A stretch of 64,000 nucleotides of DNA from CAYNEI01 sp964396185 (GTDB lineage: Archaea > Thermoplasmatota > SW-10-69-26), in contig CAYNEI010000005.1 in NCBI GenBank assembly GCA_964396185.1, positions 31,353-95,352 on the forward strand, given 5' to 3'. The translations under genes were made by a program, and so were the position numbers. This document shows positions 54,044-63,408 of this stretch, in pieces. A model generated the notes under the pieces. The model ran no database searches, had not been told where the DNA came from, and saw only the letters and a list, made by a program, of their open reading frames with translations. Positions within the stretch are counted from its first letter, which is position 1. The number at the start of each line of letters is the position of its first letter.

Positions 54044-55015
54044 GTGCGCCTGGCTCGAGGGAGCGATCCACGCCTGGTGGCCCTGCTGGGCATCGTGGCC
54101 ATCAGCTTCGCGGCCATCTTCGTTCGCGCCGCCGAGGTCAGCCCCAGCACCTCAGCGTTCTTCCGCGGCGCTTACGCCCTGCCCGGCCTGGTGCTGATCA
54201 GCTGGATCTGGCGCACCAGAGACCAACGCCCCCTGCGGGACCGTTGGCTCGCCTTCACAGCCGGTTGCCTGCTCGGCCTCGATCTCACGGTCTGGCATCA
54301 CAGCATCGAGATGATCGGTGCCGGGCTCTCCACGGTGCTGGCCAACCTGCAGGTCGTGCTCGTCGGCTTGGCCGCCTGGGCCCTGCTCGGAGAGCGCCCC
54401 AGCAACCGCGCGTTGCTGGCCGTCCCGGTGGCCCTCATCGGCGTGGCCCTCACCACCGGGTTGGGCCAACGCGGTGCCTACGGCTCTGACCCGATCCCGG
54501 GAGCCATCCTGGCCACCTTGGCCGCGGTGGCCTACACCGGCTTCCTGCTGGTCTTCCGCCGGGCCAACCGCACCCGGGGCTCCACAGCCGGGCCCCTGTT
54601 GGACGCCACGCTCGGCCTGAGCGCGACCGCGCTGTTGGCTGGGTTGGCCACGGACCCCGCCTTCAACCTCACCCCCACGTGGCCCGGCCACGGTTGGCTC
54701 GTGCTCCTGGGTGCGGGCACCCACACCGTCGGCTGGCTGGCCATCGCCTTCGCGCTGCCTCGCCTCCCGGCGCTCTCCACGAGCCTGCTCCTGCTCCTCC
54801 AGCCGGTGCTCACCGTGCTCTGGGGTGTTCTGCTCTTCAGCGAGGCCCCGTCGCTGCTCCAGTGGCTCGGTGTGGCCGTCGTCCTGGGTGCCTTGGCTGC
54901 CTCCAGTCTCCCGAGTCGGAGGCGGCCCGGAGATGCCTCCCCCCCGCCACGAGATCCCGCGGCACCACCTGGCGATGCGGTCGGTTGGGGGGAGAGCGAG
55001 GTGGTGGACACGTGA
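54044..55015 (+). CDS. EamA/DMT-family transporter
   Basis: The 323-residue protein has ten hydrophobic helices in two EamA repeats (SPSTSAFFRGAYALPGL ... AALLGERPSN-like LLGERPSNRALL, and the second half ending LLQPVLTVLWGVLLFSEAPSLLQWLGVAVVLGAL). These are drug/metabolite exporters of uncertain substrate. GTG 54044 is chosen since a GCTTATCC element lies about 27 bases upstream and the first helix starts soon after. The C-terminus is a hydrophilic Pro-rich tail. Confidence 0.87.
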   Translation: MRLARGSDPRLVALLGIVAISFAAIFVRAAEVSPSTSAFFRGAYALPGLVLISWIWRTRDQRPLRDRWLAFTAGCLLGLDLTVWHHSIEMIGAGLSTVLANLQVVLVGLAAWALLGERPSNRALLAVPVALIGVALTTGLGQRGAYGSDPIPGAILATLAAVAYTGFLLVFRRANRTRGSTAGPLLDATLGLSATALLAGLATDPAFNLTPTWPGHGWLVLLGAGTHTVGWLAIAFALPRLPALSTSLLLLLQPVLTVLWGVLLFSEAPSLLQWLGVAVVLGALAASSLPSRRRPGDASPPPRDPAAPPGDAVGWGESEVVDT

Positions 55016-55242
55016 GCGGGGATCTCGATGCGACCCTGGAGGCCTACCGCCGCGAGAAATGGGCCCAACTGGCAGACGATGGGGAGGAGGGCTTGCGCCG
55101 GGAGCTCTCGGGCCTCGAGCACTTCCTGGAGCACGGCACCGAGGCGGCCTGGGTCAGCGACGAGCTCGTGGCCTTCCGCGAGGCCAAAGCTGAGGTGCTA
55201 CGTTCGATCCTGGAAGACGCCCACCCCGAAGATGCCGGCTGA
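55012..55242 (+). CDS. Small helical hypothetical protein
   Basis: The 76-residue acidic protein starts at a GTG that overlaps the EamA stop (GTGA), so the two are translationally coupled. The sequence (DATLEAYRREKWAQLADDGEEGLRRELSGLEHFLEHG and DELVAFREAKAEVLRSIL) is predicted to be almost entirely amphipathic helix. No family is recognised. Confidence 0.6.
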   Translation: MSGDLDATLEAYRREKWAQLADDGEEGLRRELSGLEHFLEHGTEAAWVSDELVAFREAKAEVLRSILEDAHPEDAG

Positions 55243-55266
55243 CCCTGAAGAGTGAAGAGCCTGGGC

Positions 55267-55935
55267 TCAAGCTTGGGTGGCCTGAGCGGCCTTGGCCGCT
55301 TTCTCCTCGGCCTCTTTCTTGTCCTTGATCTTCTTGAGGCGGAAGGTGGTCTCGCGCTCCATCTCCTCCAGGCGGAAGGCGATGAAGTCCCGGATCTCCG
55401 TGAGCTCCGGGATGACCTTGAACTCCAGCGCGTTCACGCGGCGCTTGGTCTTCTCGATCTCATCGAGCAGCTTGCGCAGGCCGGTCTCAACCTCAGCGGC
55501 TTGGATGACCGCTTCCACGAGGTCCTCGTAGGCCTCCACCGCGGCGTCGATGCGCGGGCTCGTGCCGATCATCCCGTAGCCGCGCTCGTCGAGCTTGGTA
55601 TGGACGTGGTCGCCGTCGATCTCCGGGACCACGACGCCCATGATGTTCTTGGTGGAGATGTCCACGCGCGGGTGGTTCTGGAGCGACAGGGCCGCCGACT
55701 TGACCACGATGCTGCCCTCCACGGCCTGGGCGATGGCGATGGCCCGGCTGGCGCGCTCGTGACGCTCTTGGAGGAGGCTCATGGCGTCCTTGGCCTCCTC
55801 GAGCAGGTCGAAGAACTCGATGATGAGCCCGTCACGCTTCATCTTGAGCAGCTTGTGACCCTTCTCGGACAGCTTGATCTTCCGCTTGGTCTCCAGAAGC
55901 TCCATCCGGGTGGGTTTGACGTCCTTCAGGGCCAT
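55267..55935 (-). CDS. atpD: A-type ATP synthase subunit D
   Basis: The 222-residue protein is the central rotor-stalk subunit. It begins VKPTRMELLETKRKIKLSEKGHKLLKMKRDGL, the family hallmark, and ends with the long helix LRKLLDEIEKTKRRVNALEFKVIPEL followed by a Lys/Glu/Ala-rich tail. In most archaea atpD directly follows atpB. Here about 2.9 kb and three unrelated genes lie between them on both strands. Confidence 0.95.
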   Translation of the reverse strand: MALKDVKPTRMELLETKRKIKLSEKGHKLLKMKRDGLIIEFFDLLEEAKDAMSLLQERHERASRAIAIAQAVEGSIVVKSAALSLQNHPRVDISTKNIMGVVVPEIDGDHVHTKLDERGYGMIGTSPRIDAAVEAYEDLVEAVIQAAEVETGLRKLLDEIEKTKRRVNALEFKVIPELTEIRDFIAFRLEEMERETTFRLKKIKDKKEAEEKAAKAAQATQA

Positions 55936-56131
55936 CGTACGCCTCGCAGGGGGATTCAGCGCTCCGTAATAAGCGTTTGTGCCTTCTCAGCCGGCGGGGC
56001 GGAGCCGATCGCGGCCATCGGAGCCGTGGGGGACCGGCCGCGGTGGAGCAGCGGTTCCAATTCGCGCGTGCGCGCGGCACCACGGTCGAGCGAGTCGAGG
56101 GGTTCATCAATCTAGCCGCCATGTCCGGGCC

Positions 56132-56512
56132 GTGGCGCGCGGTCTCGTCTTGGCCTTGGTGCTGCCGATGCTTCTCGTGCCAGGGTGCACCAGCGAACCT
56201 CCACCCAACGTCTTCTCCGAGACGCTGACCATCGAGCCTGGCTCGTTCTTCGAGGTCAACCTTGGCATGCGGGATGGGGGCGAGATCACCGTCCGCATGG
56301 AAGCCAACCAGACCGTCTCCTGGGACCTCCACAGCCACAGTGGCGGCCAGGTCCACATCCATGCCGAGGGCAACGGCACCGAGGCGAGCACGGCCTTCAC
56401 CGCTCCAGCCGCGGGCACCTACTCGGTGCAGATCGACCACGAACACGAGACCCCCGTCGAGGTGGACCTTGGCATCCAGGGAGAGGCGGTCGTGGCGTCC
56501 ACTGCCCCGTGA
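56132..56512 (+). CDS. Small predicted lipoprotein
   Basis: The protein has 126 residues from the GTG at 56132, with a signal and lipobox (LVLALVLPMLLVPGC). The mature domain is a single beta sandwich with His/Glu-rich loops (WDLHSHSGGQVHIHAEGNG and VQIDHEHETPVEVDLG), similar in pattern to GOLD/emp24-like or pre-peptidase domains. The histidines could bind metal. The function is unknown. Confidence 0.65.
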   Translation: MARGLVLALVLPMLLVPGCTSEPPPNVFSETLTIEPGSFFEVNLGMRDGGEITVRMEANQTVSWDLHSHSGGQVHIHAEGNGTEASTAFTAPAAGTYSVQIDHEHETPVEVDLGIQGEAVVASTAP

Positions 56513-56551
56513 AGGCGCAGGGTTCATGCCCCCTGCCCGGCTAGCCCCTTC

Positions 56552-57028
56552 GTGGACGCTGTCCAGCACCGACACGCCCCCAACAGCATCTGCTTCGGTT
56601 GTGGGCCGGCCAACGAGAAAGGCTTGCAGATCAAGAGCCGCTGGGAGGGCGATCCCCTCGACGGGGGCGAGCTCATCTTGGCCTTCCAGCCTGATGAGTA
56701 CCACCAAGCCTTCCCTGGTGTTGTCAACGGCGGGATCCTGGGCACCCTGTTGGACTGTCACTCGAACTGGTGCGCGGCCACAGCGCTCATGGACCACCAT
56801 GGCTGGCAGGCGGCTCAGTGCACGGTCACCGCTGACTTCCACGTCCGGCTCAAGCGCCCAACCCCGTACCCTGCCGAGCTCACGGTGAAGGCCAAGATCG
56901 CCTCCATAGACGGCAAGAAAGCTCGGGTCGAGGCGTGGGTCGAGGCCGAAGGCAAGCTCACCGCCACGTGCGAGGGGACCTTCGTGGCCGTCGAGGAAGG
57001 CCACCCAGCCTTCCATCGGTGGGCCTAG
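56552..57028 (+). CDS. Hotdog-fold acyl-CoA thioesterase (PaaI/4HBT-like)
   Basis: The 158-residue protein carries FGCGPANEKGLQIKSRW at the N-terminus, the hotdog helix block FPGVVNGGILGTLLDCHSNW (with the catalytic-type Asn-Gly and Asp), and TADFHVRLKRPTPYPAELTVKAKI. This is the thioesterase arrangement that cleaves acyl-CoA. The CxxC-like start, CFGCG, is common in this subfamily. It begins at a GTG about 40 bases after the lipoprotein gene. Confidence 0.88.
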   Translation: MDAVQHRHAPNSICFGCGPANEKGLQIKSRWEGDPLDGGELILAFQPDEYHQAFPGVVNGGILGTLLDCHSNWCAATALMDHHGWQAAQCTVTADFHVRLKRPTPYPAELTVKAKIASIDGKKARVEAWVEAEGKLTATCEGTFVAVEEGHPAFHRWA

Positions 57029-57041
57029 CCGAGCCGGCGAC

Positions 57042-58775
57042 TCATACCAGCGTGCTTCCCAGTTGCACCATGGCCGCCACCGACGGCACGGGCCCCTGAT
57101 CGGTCTGCTCGATGAGGAAGAGCATGTAGGTTCCAGGCGGTGCCAGCGCTGCATCGGGTGGCGCCTGGGCGGTGATGGAGCCGTCGGCGCGGTCTTGCAG
57201 CTCGAGCTCGATCATGCGCTGCTCTGGGTTGTAGACGTGGGTCACGGTGCCCGCGCGGACCAAGACGACCTCAGCGATGTCTTGGGCATCGGGTGTCTCG
57301 ACGGTGAAGGCTTCGTCCCACGCAAGCCGCGCCGGGGCGCGCTCCAGCACCGGTCGGTCCCCACGGAAAAGATAGGGGGGTTCGAAGACCTCCAGGGCCT
57401 TCTCGCGGGTCGGCTCCGTGGCTGGGTTGGCAACGTGGTTGGGCACCGAGCCTGCGACCACGACGCGGCCATCTGGGAGGAGCAGCGATGTGGAGTGGTA
57501 GACCCGGGGGATGGTCATGGGGGCCAGCGTGGTCCAGGTGCCTGACAAGCCGTCCTCGCTGGGCTCGAAGAGCTCCGTGCTGAGCACGGGGGTCGCCTCG
57601 ATGGCATCGGTGCCCATGAGCAGCACCCCATCCTGCTTGGCTCCACCGGTGACCAGGACGTTGCCATCGGGCAAGGTGACGTGGCTGGGGAACCAGCGTC
57701 CTTCCTCCATGGGCTCGGTGAAGGCGTGGCTGGGTGGCGAGGTGGTGAGATCGGTGATCTCGGCCAGGGGCACGCCAGCCCCGCTGCGGGCCAGGGTGCC
57801 TGCCGCTGTGAGGATGCGCGCATCGTACTCCGGCGGTCGGAGAGGCAAGAGCGCGGTGACCGGCGCGTTGCGCACGCCGGCCAAGGCGGGCTCGTGCGTG
57901 GTCCACTCGTTGGTCGCCGGGTCGAAGCTGGCCGCGTCGTTCCAGCCGGGTTCAGCCTCGCTGTTGCCTCCAGGACACCAGAGGCATCCGGCGGGCTGGT
58001 AGAACACATCGCCCTTCATGGGACCGCTGGGGACCGTGTAGAGCCTGGGGTACATGGGGAGGTTGCGGTTCGCAGTTCCCGGGAGCTCTGTGGTCTCTCC
58101 GGTGGCTGGCTCGAAGAGCTCCATGGCTTCGACGTTGGTGCTCGGGTCCATGGGGACCTCGTAGCCACCTGCGATGAGCACGCGGCCATCCGGAAGGGTG
58201 AGGCTGGAGGGGTACCAACGGTCGTGGGCCATGGCCGGGAGCGCTTCCCACGTGTTCGTGAGGGGGTCCCAGGCGCGCACGTCGTTGGTCCCGTAGATCA
58301 CGTCCTCTGGCAGGGGTTCCCACTGGCTTCCGCCGAACGCGACGACCCGGCCGTCGGCCAGGAGGTTCTGGTCCGCGCAGAAGAGATCGGTCGCACCACC
58401 ATCGGAGGGCGTCGGTACGGAGACCTGGGGCGGGTCGGTGGAGAGGTCGTACACCCGGCTCTCCGCGTTGTGGAAGCCCGCCAGGAAGGGTGAGCCGGTC
58501 TCTTCGTCCTCGTGGGCCACACCCCAGACCAAAAGCCTGCCGTCGGCGAGCAGCGTTGCGTGGACCGGTGGCTCCTCGACGGTGATGGGCTCGAGCCATG
58601 ATCCGGTGCGAGCGAGCTCCTCATCGAGGGGGCGCTGAGCCTCATCGGTCCAAGGCCCCACCCACTCAGCCGTGCTCTCCAGGTCATCGGAGCCGGACCC
58701 GGGAGCTTGGTCAGCGTCCAGGCAGCCGGTCAGCGGTACCGTCAGTAGCAGGATGATGACGAGCAGCCGTCCCAT
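57042..58775 (-). CDS. Kelch-repeat copper radical oxidase (galactose/glyoxal oxidase-like) lipoprotein
   Basis: The 577-residue protein has a lipobox signal (LLLTVPLTGC) from the ATG at 58775, seven kelch blades with repeated LPDGRVLIAGG-type strands, and a C-terminal DUF1929 (E-set) domain. The galactose-oxidase active-site set appears intact: Cys133 (DLFCAD) with Tyr188 (RWYPS) for the thioether radical cofactor, Tyr426-His427 (RVYHS) and His513 (THVYN) as copper ligands. It would oxidise an alcohol or aldehyde and make H2O2 outside the cell. The substrate is unknown. Confidence 0.87.
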   Translation of the reverse strand: MGRLLVIILLLTVPLTGCLDADQAPGSGSDDLESTAEWVGPWTDEAQRPLDEELARTGSWLEPITVEEPPVHATLLADGRLLVWGVAHEDEETGSPFLAGFHNAESRVYDLSTDPPQVSVPTPSDGGATDLFCADQNLLADGRVVAFGGSQWEPLPEDVIYGTNDVRAWDPLTNTWEALPAMAHDRWYPSSLTLPDGRVLIAGGYEVPMDPSTNVEAMELFEPATGETTELPGTANRNLPMYPRLYTVPSGPMKGDVFYQPAGCLWCPGGNSEAEPGWNDAASFDPATNEWTTHEPALAGVRNAPVTALLPLRPPEYDARILTAAGTLARSGAGVPLAEITDLTTSPPSHAFTEPMEEGRWFPSHVTLPDGNVLVTGGAKQDGVLLMGTDAIEATPVLSTELFEPSEDGLSGTWTTLAPMTIPRVYHSTSLLLPDGRVVVAGSVPNHVANPATEPTREKALEVFEPPYLFRGDRPVLERAPARLAWDEAFTVETPDAQDIAEVVLVRAGTVTHVYNPEQRMIELELQDRADGSITAQAPPDAALAPPGTYMLFLIEQTDQGPVPSVAAMVQLGSTLV

Positions 58776-58828
58776 GGTGGGTCCCCTCGGCCGGGCAGGG
58801 GGGCGCGGGTACTTGAACCGATGGGGGG

Positions 58829-60256
58829 TCACTCAGCCTCTGCCTTGGGCGCCTCGGCCTTCTTCTTGCCCTGGACGGCCTTGGCGCCGTGGTCGGGGTG
58901 GTAGGCTTCGATGATCTCCCGGTTGATCCGGGTGAGCTGCTCGGTGGGCAGGGTGGACAAGAGGTTCCAGCCGATCTCGAGGGTCTCCTCGATGTTGCGG
59001 TCCTCGTCGCGGCCCTGGCGCACGAAGCTCTCCTCGAACTTGTCGGCGAACTTGAGCAGGCGCTTGTCGCGGTCGCTGAGCGCTTCCTCGCCGACGATGG
59101 CCACGAGGCCTCGCAGGTCCTTGCCCTCAGCGTACCCGGCGTAGCACTGGTCCGAGACCGCCTTGTGGTCTTGGCGGGTCTTGCCCTCGCCGATGCCCGC
59201 GTTCATCAGGCGCGAGAGGGAGGGGAGCACGTTGATGGGCGGGTAGACGCCCTTGCGGTGGAGCTCCCGGCTGATCACGATCTGGCCCTCGGTGATGTAC
59301 CCGGTGAGATCGGGGATGGGGTGCGTGATGTCGTCCCCGGGCATGGTCAGGATCGGCACTTGCGTGATGGACCCCTTGCGGCCCTGGATCCGGCCGGCGC
59401 GCTCGTAGAGCATGGCCAGATCAGTGTACATGTAACCGGGGTACCCACGGCGACCTGGGACCTCCTCTCGGGCGGCGCCGATCTGGCGCAGCGCCTCGCA
59501 GTAGTTGGTCATGTCCGTGAGGATCACGAGCACGTGGTAGTCGTGCTCGTAGGCCAGGTACTCAGCCGCGGTGAGCGCCATGCGTGGTGTGATCATGCGC
59601 TCGATGGCCGGGTCATCGGCCAGGTTGAGGAACACGACGGCGCGCTCGAGCGCGCCGGTGCGCTCGAACTCGGCCATGAACTGCTGGGACTCCTCGTGGG
59701 TGATGCCCATGGCGCAGAAGACCACCGCGAACTCCTCGTCGCTGCCGCGCACGCGCGCCTGGCGAGCGATCTGGAGAGCGATCTCGTTGTGCGGGAGCCC
59801 GGAAGCGCTGAACACCGGGAGCTTTTGTCCACGCACGAGCGTGTTCATGCCGTCGATGGTGGACACGCCGGTCTGGATGAACTCCTCCGGGTTCTCTCGC
59901 GCGTACGGGTTGATGGCCGCGCCGGTGATGTCCATGCGTTCCTCGGGCACGATCTCGGGTCCCCCGTCCAAGGGGTCCCCGCTGCCGGAGAGGATGCGGC
60001 CGAGCATGTCCTTGCTGACCGGGAGCTTGATGGTCTCGCCGAGGAACTTGACCGTGGCTTCACGGTTGATGCCGGTGGTGCCCTCGAAGACCTGGACCGC
60101 CACGATCTCGTCGCTGGTGTCCAGCACCTGTCCACGGCGTCGCACGCCGTTGCTCAGCGTGATCTCGACGAGCTCGTTGTAGCCCACGGGCTCGGTCTTC
60201 TCGACGAAGACCAGCGGGCCCGAGACCTCTGTGATCGTCTTGTACTCCTTGGTCAT
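58829..60256 (-). CDS. atpB: A-type ATP synthase subunit B
   Basis: The 475-residue non-catalytic nucleotide-binding subunit of the A1 head shows the blocks LGRILSGSGDPLDGGP, GVSTIDGMNTLVRGQKLPVFSASGLPHNE (degenerate P-loop), GRRGYPGYMYTDLAMLYERAGR and PSLSRLMNAGIGEGKTR. The C-terminus has a Lys/Glu/Ala tail. ATG 60256 follows the atpA stop by one base. The longer open frame upstream lies antisense-free inside atpA in another frame and is rejected. Confidence 0.96.
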   Translation of the reverse strand: MTKEYKTITEVSGPLVFVEKTEPVGYNELVEITLSNGVRRRGQVLDTSDEIVAVQVFEGTTGINREATVKFLGETIKLPVSKDMLGRILSGSGDPLDGGPEIVPEERMDITGAAINPYARENPEEFIQTGVSTIDGMNTLVRGQKLPVFSASGLPHNEIALQIARQARVRGSDEEFAVVFCAMGITHEESQQFMAEFERTGALERAVVFLNLADDPAIERMITPRMALTAAEYLAYEHDYHVLVILTDMTNYCEALRQIGAAREEVPGRRGYPGYMYTDLAMLYERAGRIQGRKGSITQVPILTMPGDDITHPIPDLTGYITEGQIVISRELHRKGVYPPINVLPSLSRLMNAGIGEGKTRQDHKAVSDQCYAGYAEGKDLRGLVAIVGEEALSDRDKRLLKFADKFEESFVRQGRDEDRNIEETLEIGWNLLSTLPTEQLTRINREIIEAYHPDHGAKAVQGKKKAEAPKAEAE

Positions 60257-60257
60257 C

Positions 60258-62024
60258 TCAAGCACCTCCGAGGGCCTTGAACTCCTCATCCATGGTGGCC
60301 AGCACGTCCTCGTAGGCGCTGTCGAAATCCTCGACGTAGCGCGCCTGGGCGAGGTCGTTCTTCCCTTGCGTGTTCTGGATCTCCTCCACGGTGGCCCCGG
60401 CTTCCAGGGCGGTCGTGGCGAGGTCGTTGAACCGATCGATGGCCTTGAGAAGCTTGTAGGACTTGATCGGCTCGCTGTAGGTGTCCACGGGGTGGAAGGC
60501 GTTCTGCTGCAGGAAGACCTCCCGGTACAGGCGTGCCACCTCGAGGGTGAGCTGCTGCTCCTCGGGCAGGGCATCGGAACCGACGAGCTGCACGATGTCC
60601 TCGAGCTCGGACTCCTCTTGCAGCACATCCATGGCGTTGGTCCGCAGCTCGCCCCAGTCGTCGGCCACCTCGTCGCTGAACCAGTCCTTGAGGGTGTCCT
60701 CGTAGAGCGAGTAGGAGTCGAGCCAGTTGATGGCTGGGAAGTGTCGGCGTTGGGCGAGCTTGGAGTCCAGCGCCCAGAACACCTTCACGATGCGCAGCGT
60801 GTTCTGGGTGACGGGCTCGCTGAAGTCACCGCCTGGCGGGGAGACGGCCCCGATGACGGTGATCGATCCCTCCTCGCCGCTGAGCGCTTGCACGCGTCCA
60901 GCGCGCTCGTAGAACTCGGCTAGGCGAGCGGCCAGGTAGGCGGGGTAACCCTCCTCACCCGGCATCTCCTCGAGCCGGCTGGAGATCTCCCGCATGGCCT
61001 CGGCCCACCGGCTGGTGGAATCAGCCATGAGCGCCACCGAGTAGCCTTGGTCGCGGTAGTACTCCGCGATGGTGATCCCCGTGTAGACCGATGCTTCGCG
61101 CGCGGCCACCGGCATGTTGCTGGTGTTGGCGATGAGCACGGTGCGGTCCATGAGCGGGTTCCCGGTCTTCGGGTCCTCGAGCTCAGGGAACTCGGTGAGC
61201 ACCTCGGTCATCTCGTTGCCACGTTCACCGCAGCCGATGTAGACGACGATGTCGGCATCCGACCACTTGGCCAGGGCCTGCTGGGTGACGGTCTTGCCGG
61301 ATCCGAACGGGCCTGGGATGGCCGCGGTGCCGCCCTTGGCCACGGGGAAGAGGCCATCGAGGATGCGCTGGCCAGTGACCAGCGGGACCGTGGGGCGCTC
61401 CTTCTTCGTGTAGGGGCGCGACTCCCGCACGGGCCACTCCTGCATGAGCTGGATCTCGGTGCCGTCCTCGAGCACGCAGACCGTCTCCTCTACGGTGAAG
61501 GAGCCGCTCTTGATCTCAGCCACGGTGCCGCTGACACCCGGGGGGACCAGGACCTTGTGGACGATGCTGGCGGTCTCATCCACGGTGCCGATGATCGCTC
61601 CAGCCTCGACGCGGTCACCTTGGCTGACCGTGGGCTCGAAGGCCCACTGCTTCGAGAAGTCCAGACCCGGCGCGTTGACGCCGCGCTCGATGAAGTCGCC
61701 CATCTCGTCCTTGAGCACCTCAAGCGGGCGCTGGATGCCGTCGTAGATGGAGGTGAGCAGCCCTGGACCCAGGTGGAGGGTCAGGGGCTTGTGGGTCTCG
61801 CGAACGGGCTCGCCGGGCTCGATGCCGGCGGTGTCCTCGTAGACCTGGATGATGGTATCCTCGCCTTCGATCTCGATGACCTCGCCCATGAGCTCTTCCT
61901 CGCCCACGAAGACGACGTCGTACATGCGGCTGGTCAAGCCCGTGGCGGTGACAACGGGGCCTGCCACGCGCTTCACGCGGCCGCCGGTCTCGGTCTCTTG
62001 CTCTGCAATGGCCATGGTGATCAC
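60258..62024 (-). CDS. atpA: A-type ATP synthase catalytic subunit A
   Basis: In this 588-residue catalytic subunit, the P-loop is GPFGSGKTVTQQ, followed by YIGCGERGNEMTEVL, SVALMADSTSRWAEAMREIS, EEGYPAYLAARLAEFYERAGR and the C-terminal helical domain. The non-homologous region typical of A/V-type A subunits (about residues 110-200) is present. The start is GTG 62024, overlapping the atpF stop (GTGA), or ATG 62015. No intein is present. Confidence 0.96.
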   Translation of the reverse strand: MITMAIAEQETETGGRVKRVAGPVVTATGLTSRMYDVVFVGEEELMGEVIEIEGEDTIIQVYEDTAGIEPGEPVRETHKPLTLHLGPGLLTSIYDGIQRPLEVLKDEMGDFIERGVNAPGLDFSKQWAFEPTVSQGDRVEAGAIIGTVDETASIVHKVLVPPGVSGTVAEIKSGSFTVEETVCVLEDGTEIQLMQEWPVRESRPYTKKERPTVPLVTGQRILDGLFPVAKGGTAAIPGPFGSGKTVTQQALAKWSDADIVVYIGCGERGNEMTEVLTEFPELEDPKTGNPLMDRTVLIANTSNMPVAAREASVYTGITIAEYYRDQGYSVALMADSTSRWAEAMREISSRLEEMPGEEGYPAYLAARLAEFYERAGRVQALSGEEGSITVIGAVSPPGGDFSEPVTQNTLRIVKVFWALDSKLAQRRHFPAINWLDSYSLYEDTLKDWFSDEVADDWGELRTNAMDVLQEESELEDIVQLVGSDALPEEQQLTLEVARLYREVFLQQNAFHPVDTYSEPIKSYKLLKAIDRFNDLATTALEAGATVEEIQNTQGKNDLAQARYVEDFDSAYEDVLATMDEEFKALGGA

Positions 62025-62326
62025 TCTCTCATGAGGTCGATACCGATCGCTGATTTGATCTTGTCGCGCAGGCCCTCGCCGGCGCCGCCGCCGAGCTGGA
62101 TGACGACGGGGTCCACGGAGCTGGTCACGCTGGATCGGAGCTGGTGCGGGAGGCTCTCCACGTCGTCGTGGCGCGCGATGATGATGCCTACGTCCGGTTG
62201 GTCGATCAACGTGGAGATCTCGTCTGCGTAGGTCTCGGGCGTGGTGGGGTGGACGCGCTCGATCCCTGCGAGCTGGAAGCCGAGCACGAAGTCCTCGGGT
62301 CCGATCGCAGCCAGTTCTTTCTCCAT
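62021..62326 (-). CDS. atpF: A-type ATP synthase subunit F
   Basis: The 101-residue rotor-associated subunit has the pattern GPEDFVLGFQLAGI, DVGIIIARHDDVESLP and a final helix (KIKSAIGIDL), with length normal for AtpF. It lies between atpC and atpA as in other archaea. Confidence 0.93.
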   Translation of the reverse strand: MEKELAAIGPEDFVLGFQLAGIERVHPTTPETYADEISTLIDQPDVGIIIARHDDVESLPHQLRSSVTSSVDPVVIQLGGGAGEGLRDKIKSAIGIDLMRE

Positions 62327-62345
62327 GGTTCCACCAACTCCTGTG

Positions 62346-63404
62346 TCAGATGGTCGTTACGAGTGCTTCCACGTCGCGCTTCTCCAGCCCCGCCTGCTTG
62401 CCGAAGGCGATCATGCGCAGGTTGTCGACCTCGAGCTCCTTGCGGAGCACATAGTCGACGATGGGCAGGATCGAGAGGGGGTAGAGATGGCTGAAGCCCT
62501 CGGCTTCGTCGAGGTGGAAGGACTCGATGGCCGAGGTGAGGTTGTTCAAGTCGCGGGTCTCTTGGTAGGCTTCCAGGGCGTCCCGGAGCCCGTCGCCGAA
62601 GCTGGTCTCGTCCAGGATGCTGGAGACCTCGGACCACTCGGCGGTTTGGATGCGCCGCGCACGGTCCTCGGTGAGTTCCTTGCCGCCGGGCACGAGCTGG
62701 TAGCTCGCCACGTCGGCGTGCTTGGTGCGCAGCACCAGCTTGAGGTTGACCGTGTCGATCTCCCGGCGCAGGAACGAGAGGAAGGCCTCGTTGGCCCGGC
62801 TCGAGGCGGGCACCGTGCCGATGAGGTGTTCGTAGTACGCGATGTCCAGGGCGTTCTCGAGCTCGGAGAGGCGAGCGTCCTCCTTCTCGCGCAGCACGCT
62901 CGTGTACTCCGTTGAAGGCAGGGCCTCGAGGCACTCGGCCACGCTGGTGGTCCCTAGAGCTGGAGCCCATGCGTTCATGGGGACCACGCCTGCAGGGATG
63001 AGCGCGGTCTTGGTCTGCTCGGCTGATGCGCCGGCTTGGGCGCCCCGGAGCAGGGTCTTCATGTTGTAGATCGTGTAGCGCTGGAGGTAGTGGCCGATGA
63101 GCACCTCCGGTTCGCCCTTGCACCAGTCGAGGATGCGTTGGAACTCGCGCCCCATGTTGAGCCGAGTCGCGCGTTCGATGAGCTCAGCGCCCGAGAACTT
63201 GGAGGCGAGCTCGTCGATCTCCTGCTTGTACCGGCCTTCCTCGAGGGTGCGGGCGATGGCGTGCAGATCGCGCGCGATCAGCTTCGGGTACTCCTCCTTG
63301 GCCAGGAGGTGGGTCTTGAGAGCGCGGACCCGCGCGGTGACGTAGGGGTAGTTGCCCCCACGCTTCTCGCCGCCGCCGAAGAACCGTCGCACGCTCGGAG
63401 CCAT
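62346..63404 (-). CDS. atpC: A-type ATP synthase subunit C
   Basis: The 352-residue funnel-shaped subunit links the central stalk to the membrane ring. It shows YPYVTARVRALKTHLL at the N-terminus, the internal repeats NLKLVLRTKHAD and YTIYNMKTLLRG, and a C-terminal PLSILPIVDYVLRKELEVDNLRMIAFGK. ATG 63404 follows the atpE stop by four bases. The open frame upstream of that overlaps atpE. Confidence 0.94.
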   Translation of the reverse strand: MAPSVRRFFGGGEKRGGNYPYVTARVRALKTHLLAKEEYPKLIARDLHAIARTLEEGRYKQEIDELASKFSGAELIERATRLNMGREFQRILDWCKGEPEVLIGHYLQRYTIYNMKTLLRGAQAGASAEQTKTALIPAGVVPMNAWAPALGTTSVAECLEALPSTEYTSVLREKEDARLSELENALDIAYYEHLIGTVPASSRANEAFLSFLRREIDTVNLKLVLRTKHADVASYQLVPGGKELTEDRARRIQTAEWSEVSSILDETSFGDGLRDALEAYQETRDLNNLTSAIESFHLDEAEGFSHLYPLSILPIVDYVLRKELEVDNLRMIAFGKQAGLEKRDVEALVTTI

Positions 63405-63408
63405 CTTC

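Noticed and set aside
55832..57154. Minus-strand open frame of 440 codons fused into atpD
   Set aside because: It is in a different frame from AtpD for most of its length and runs antisense through the lipoprotein and thioesterase genes, which have clear motifs.
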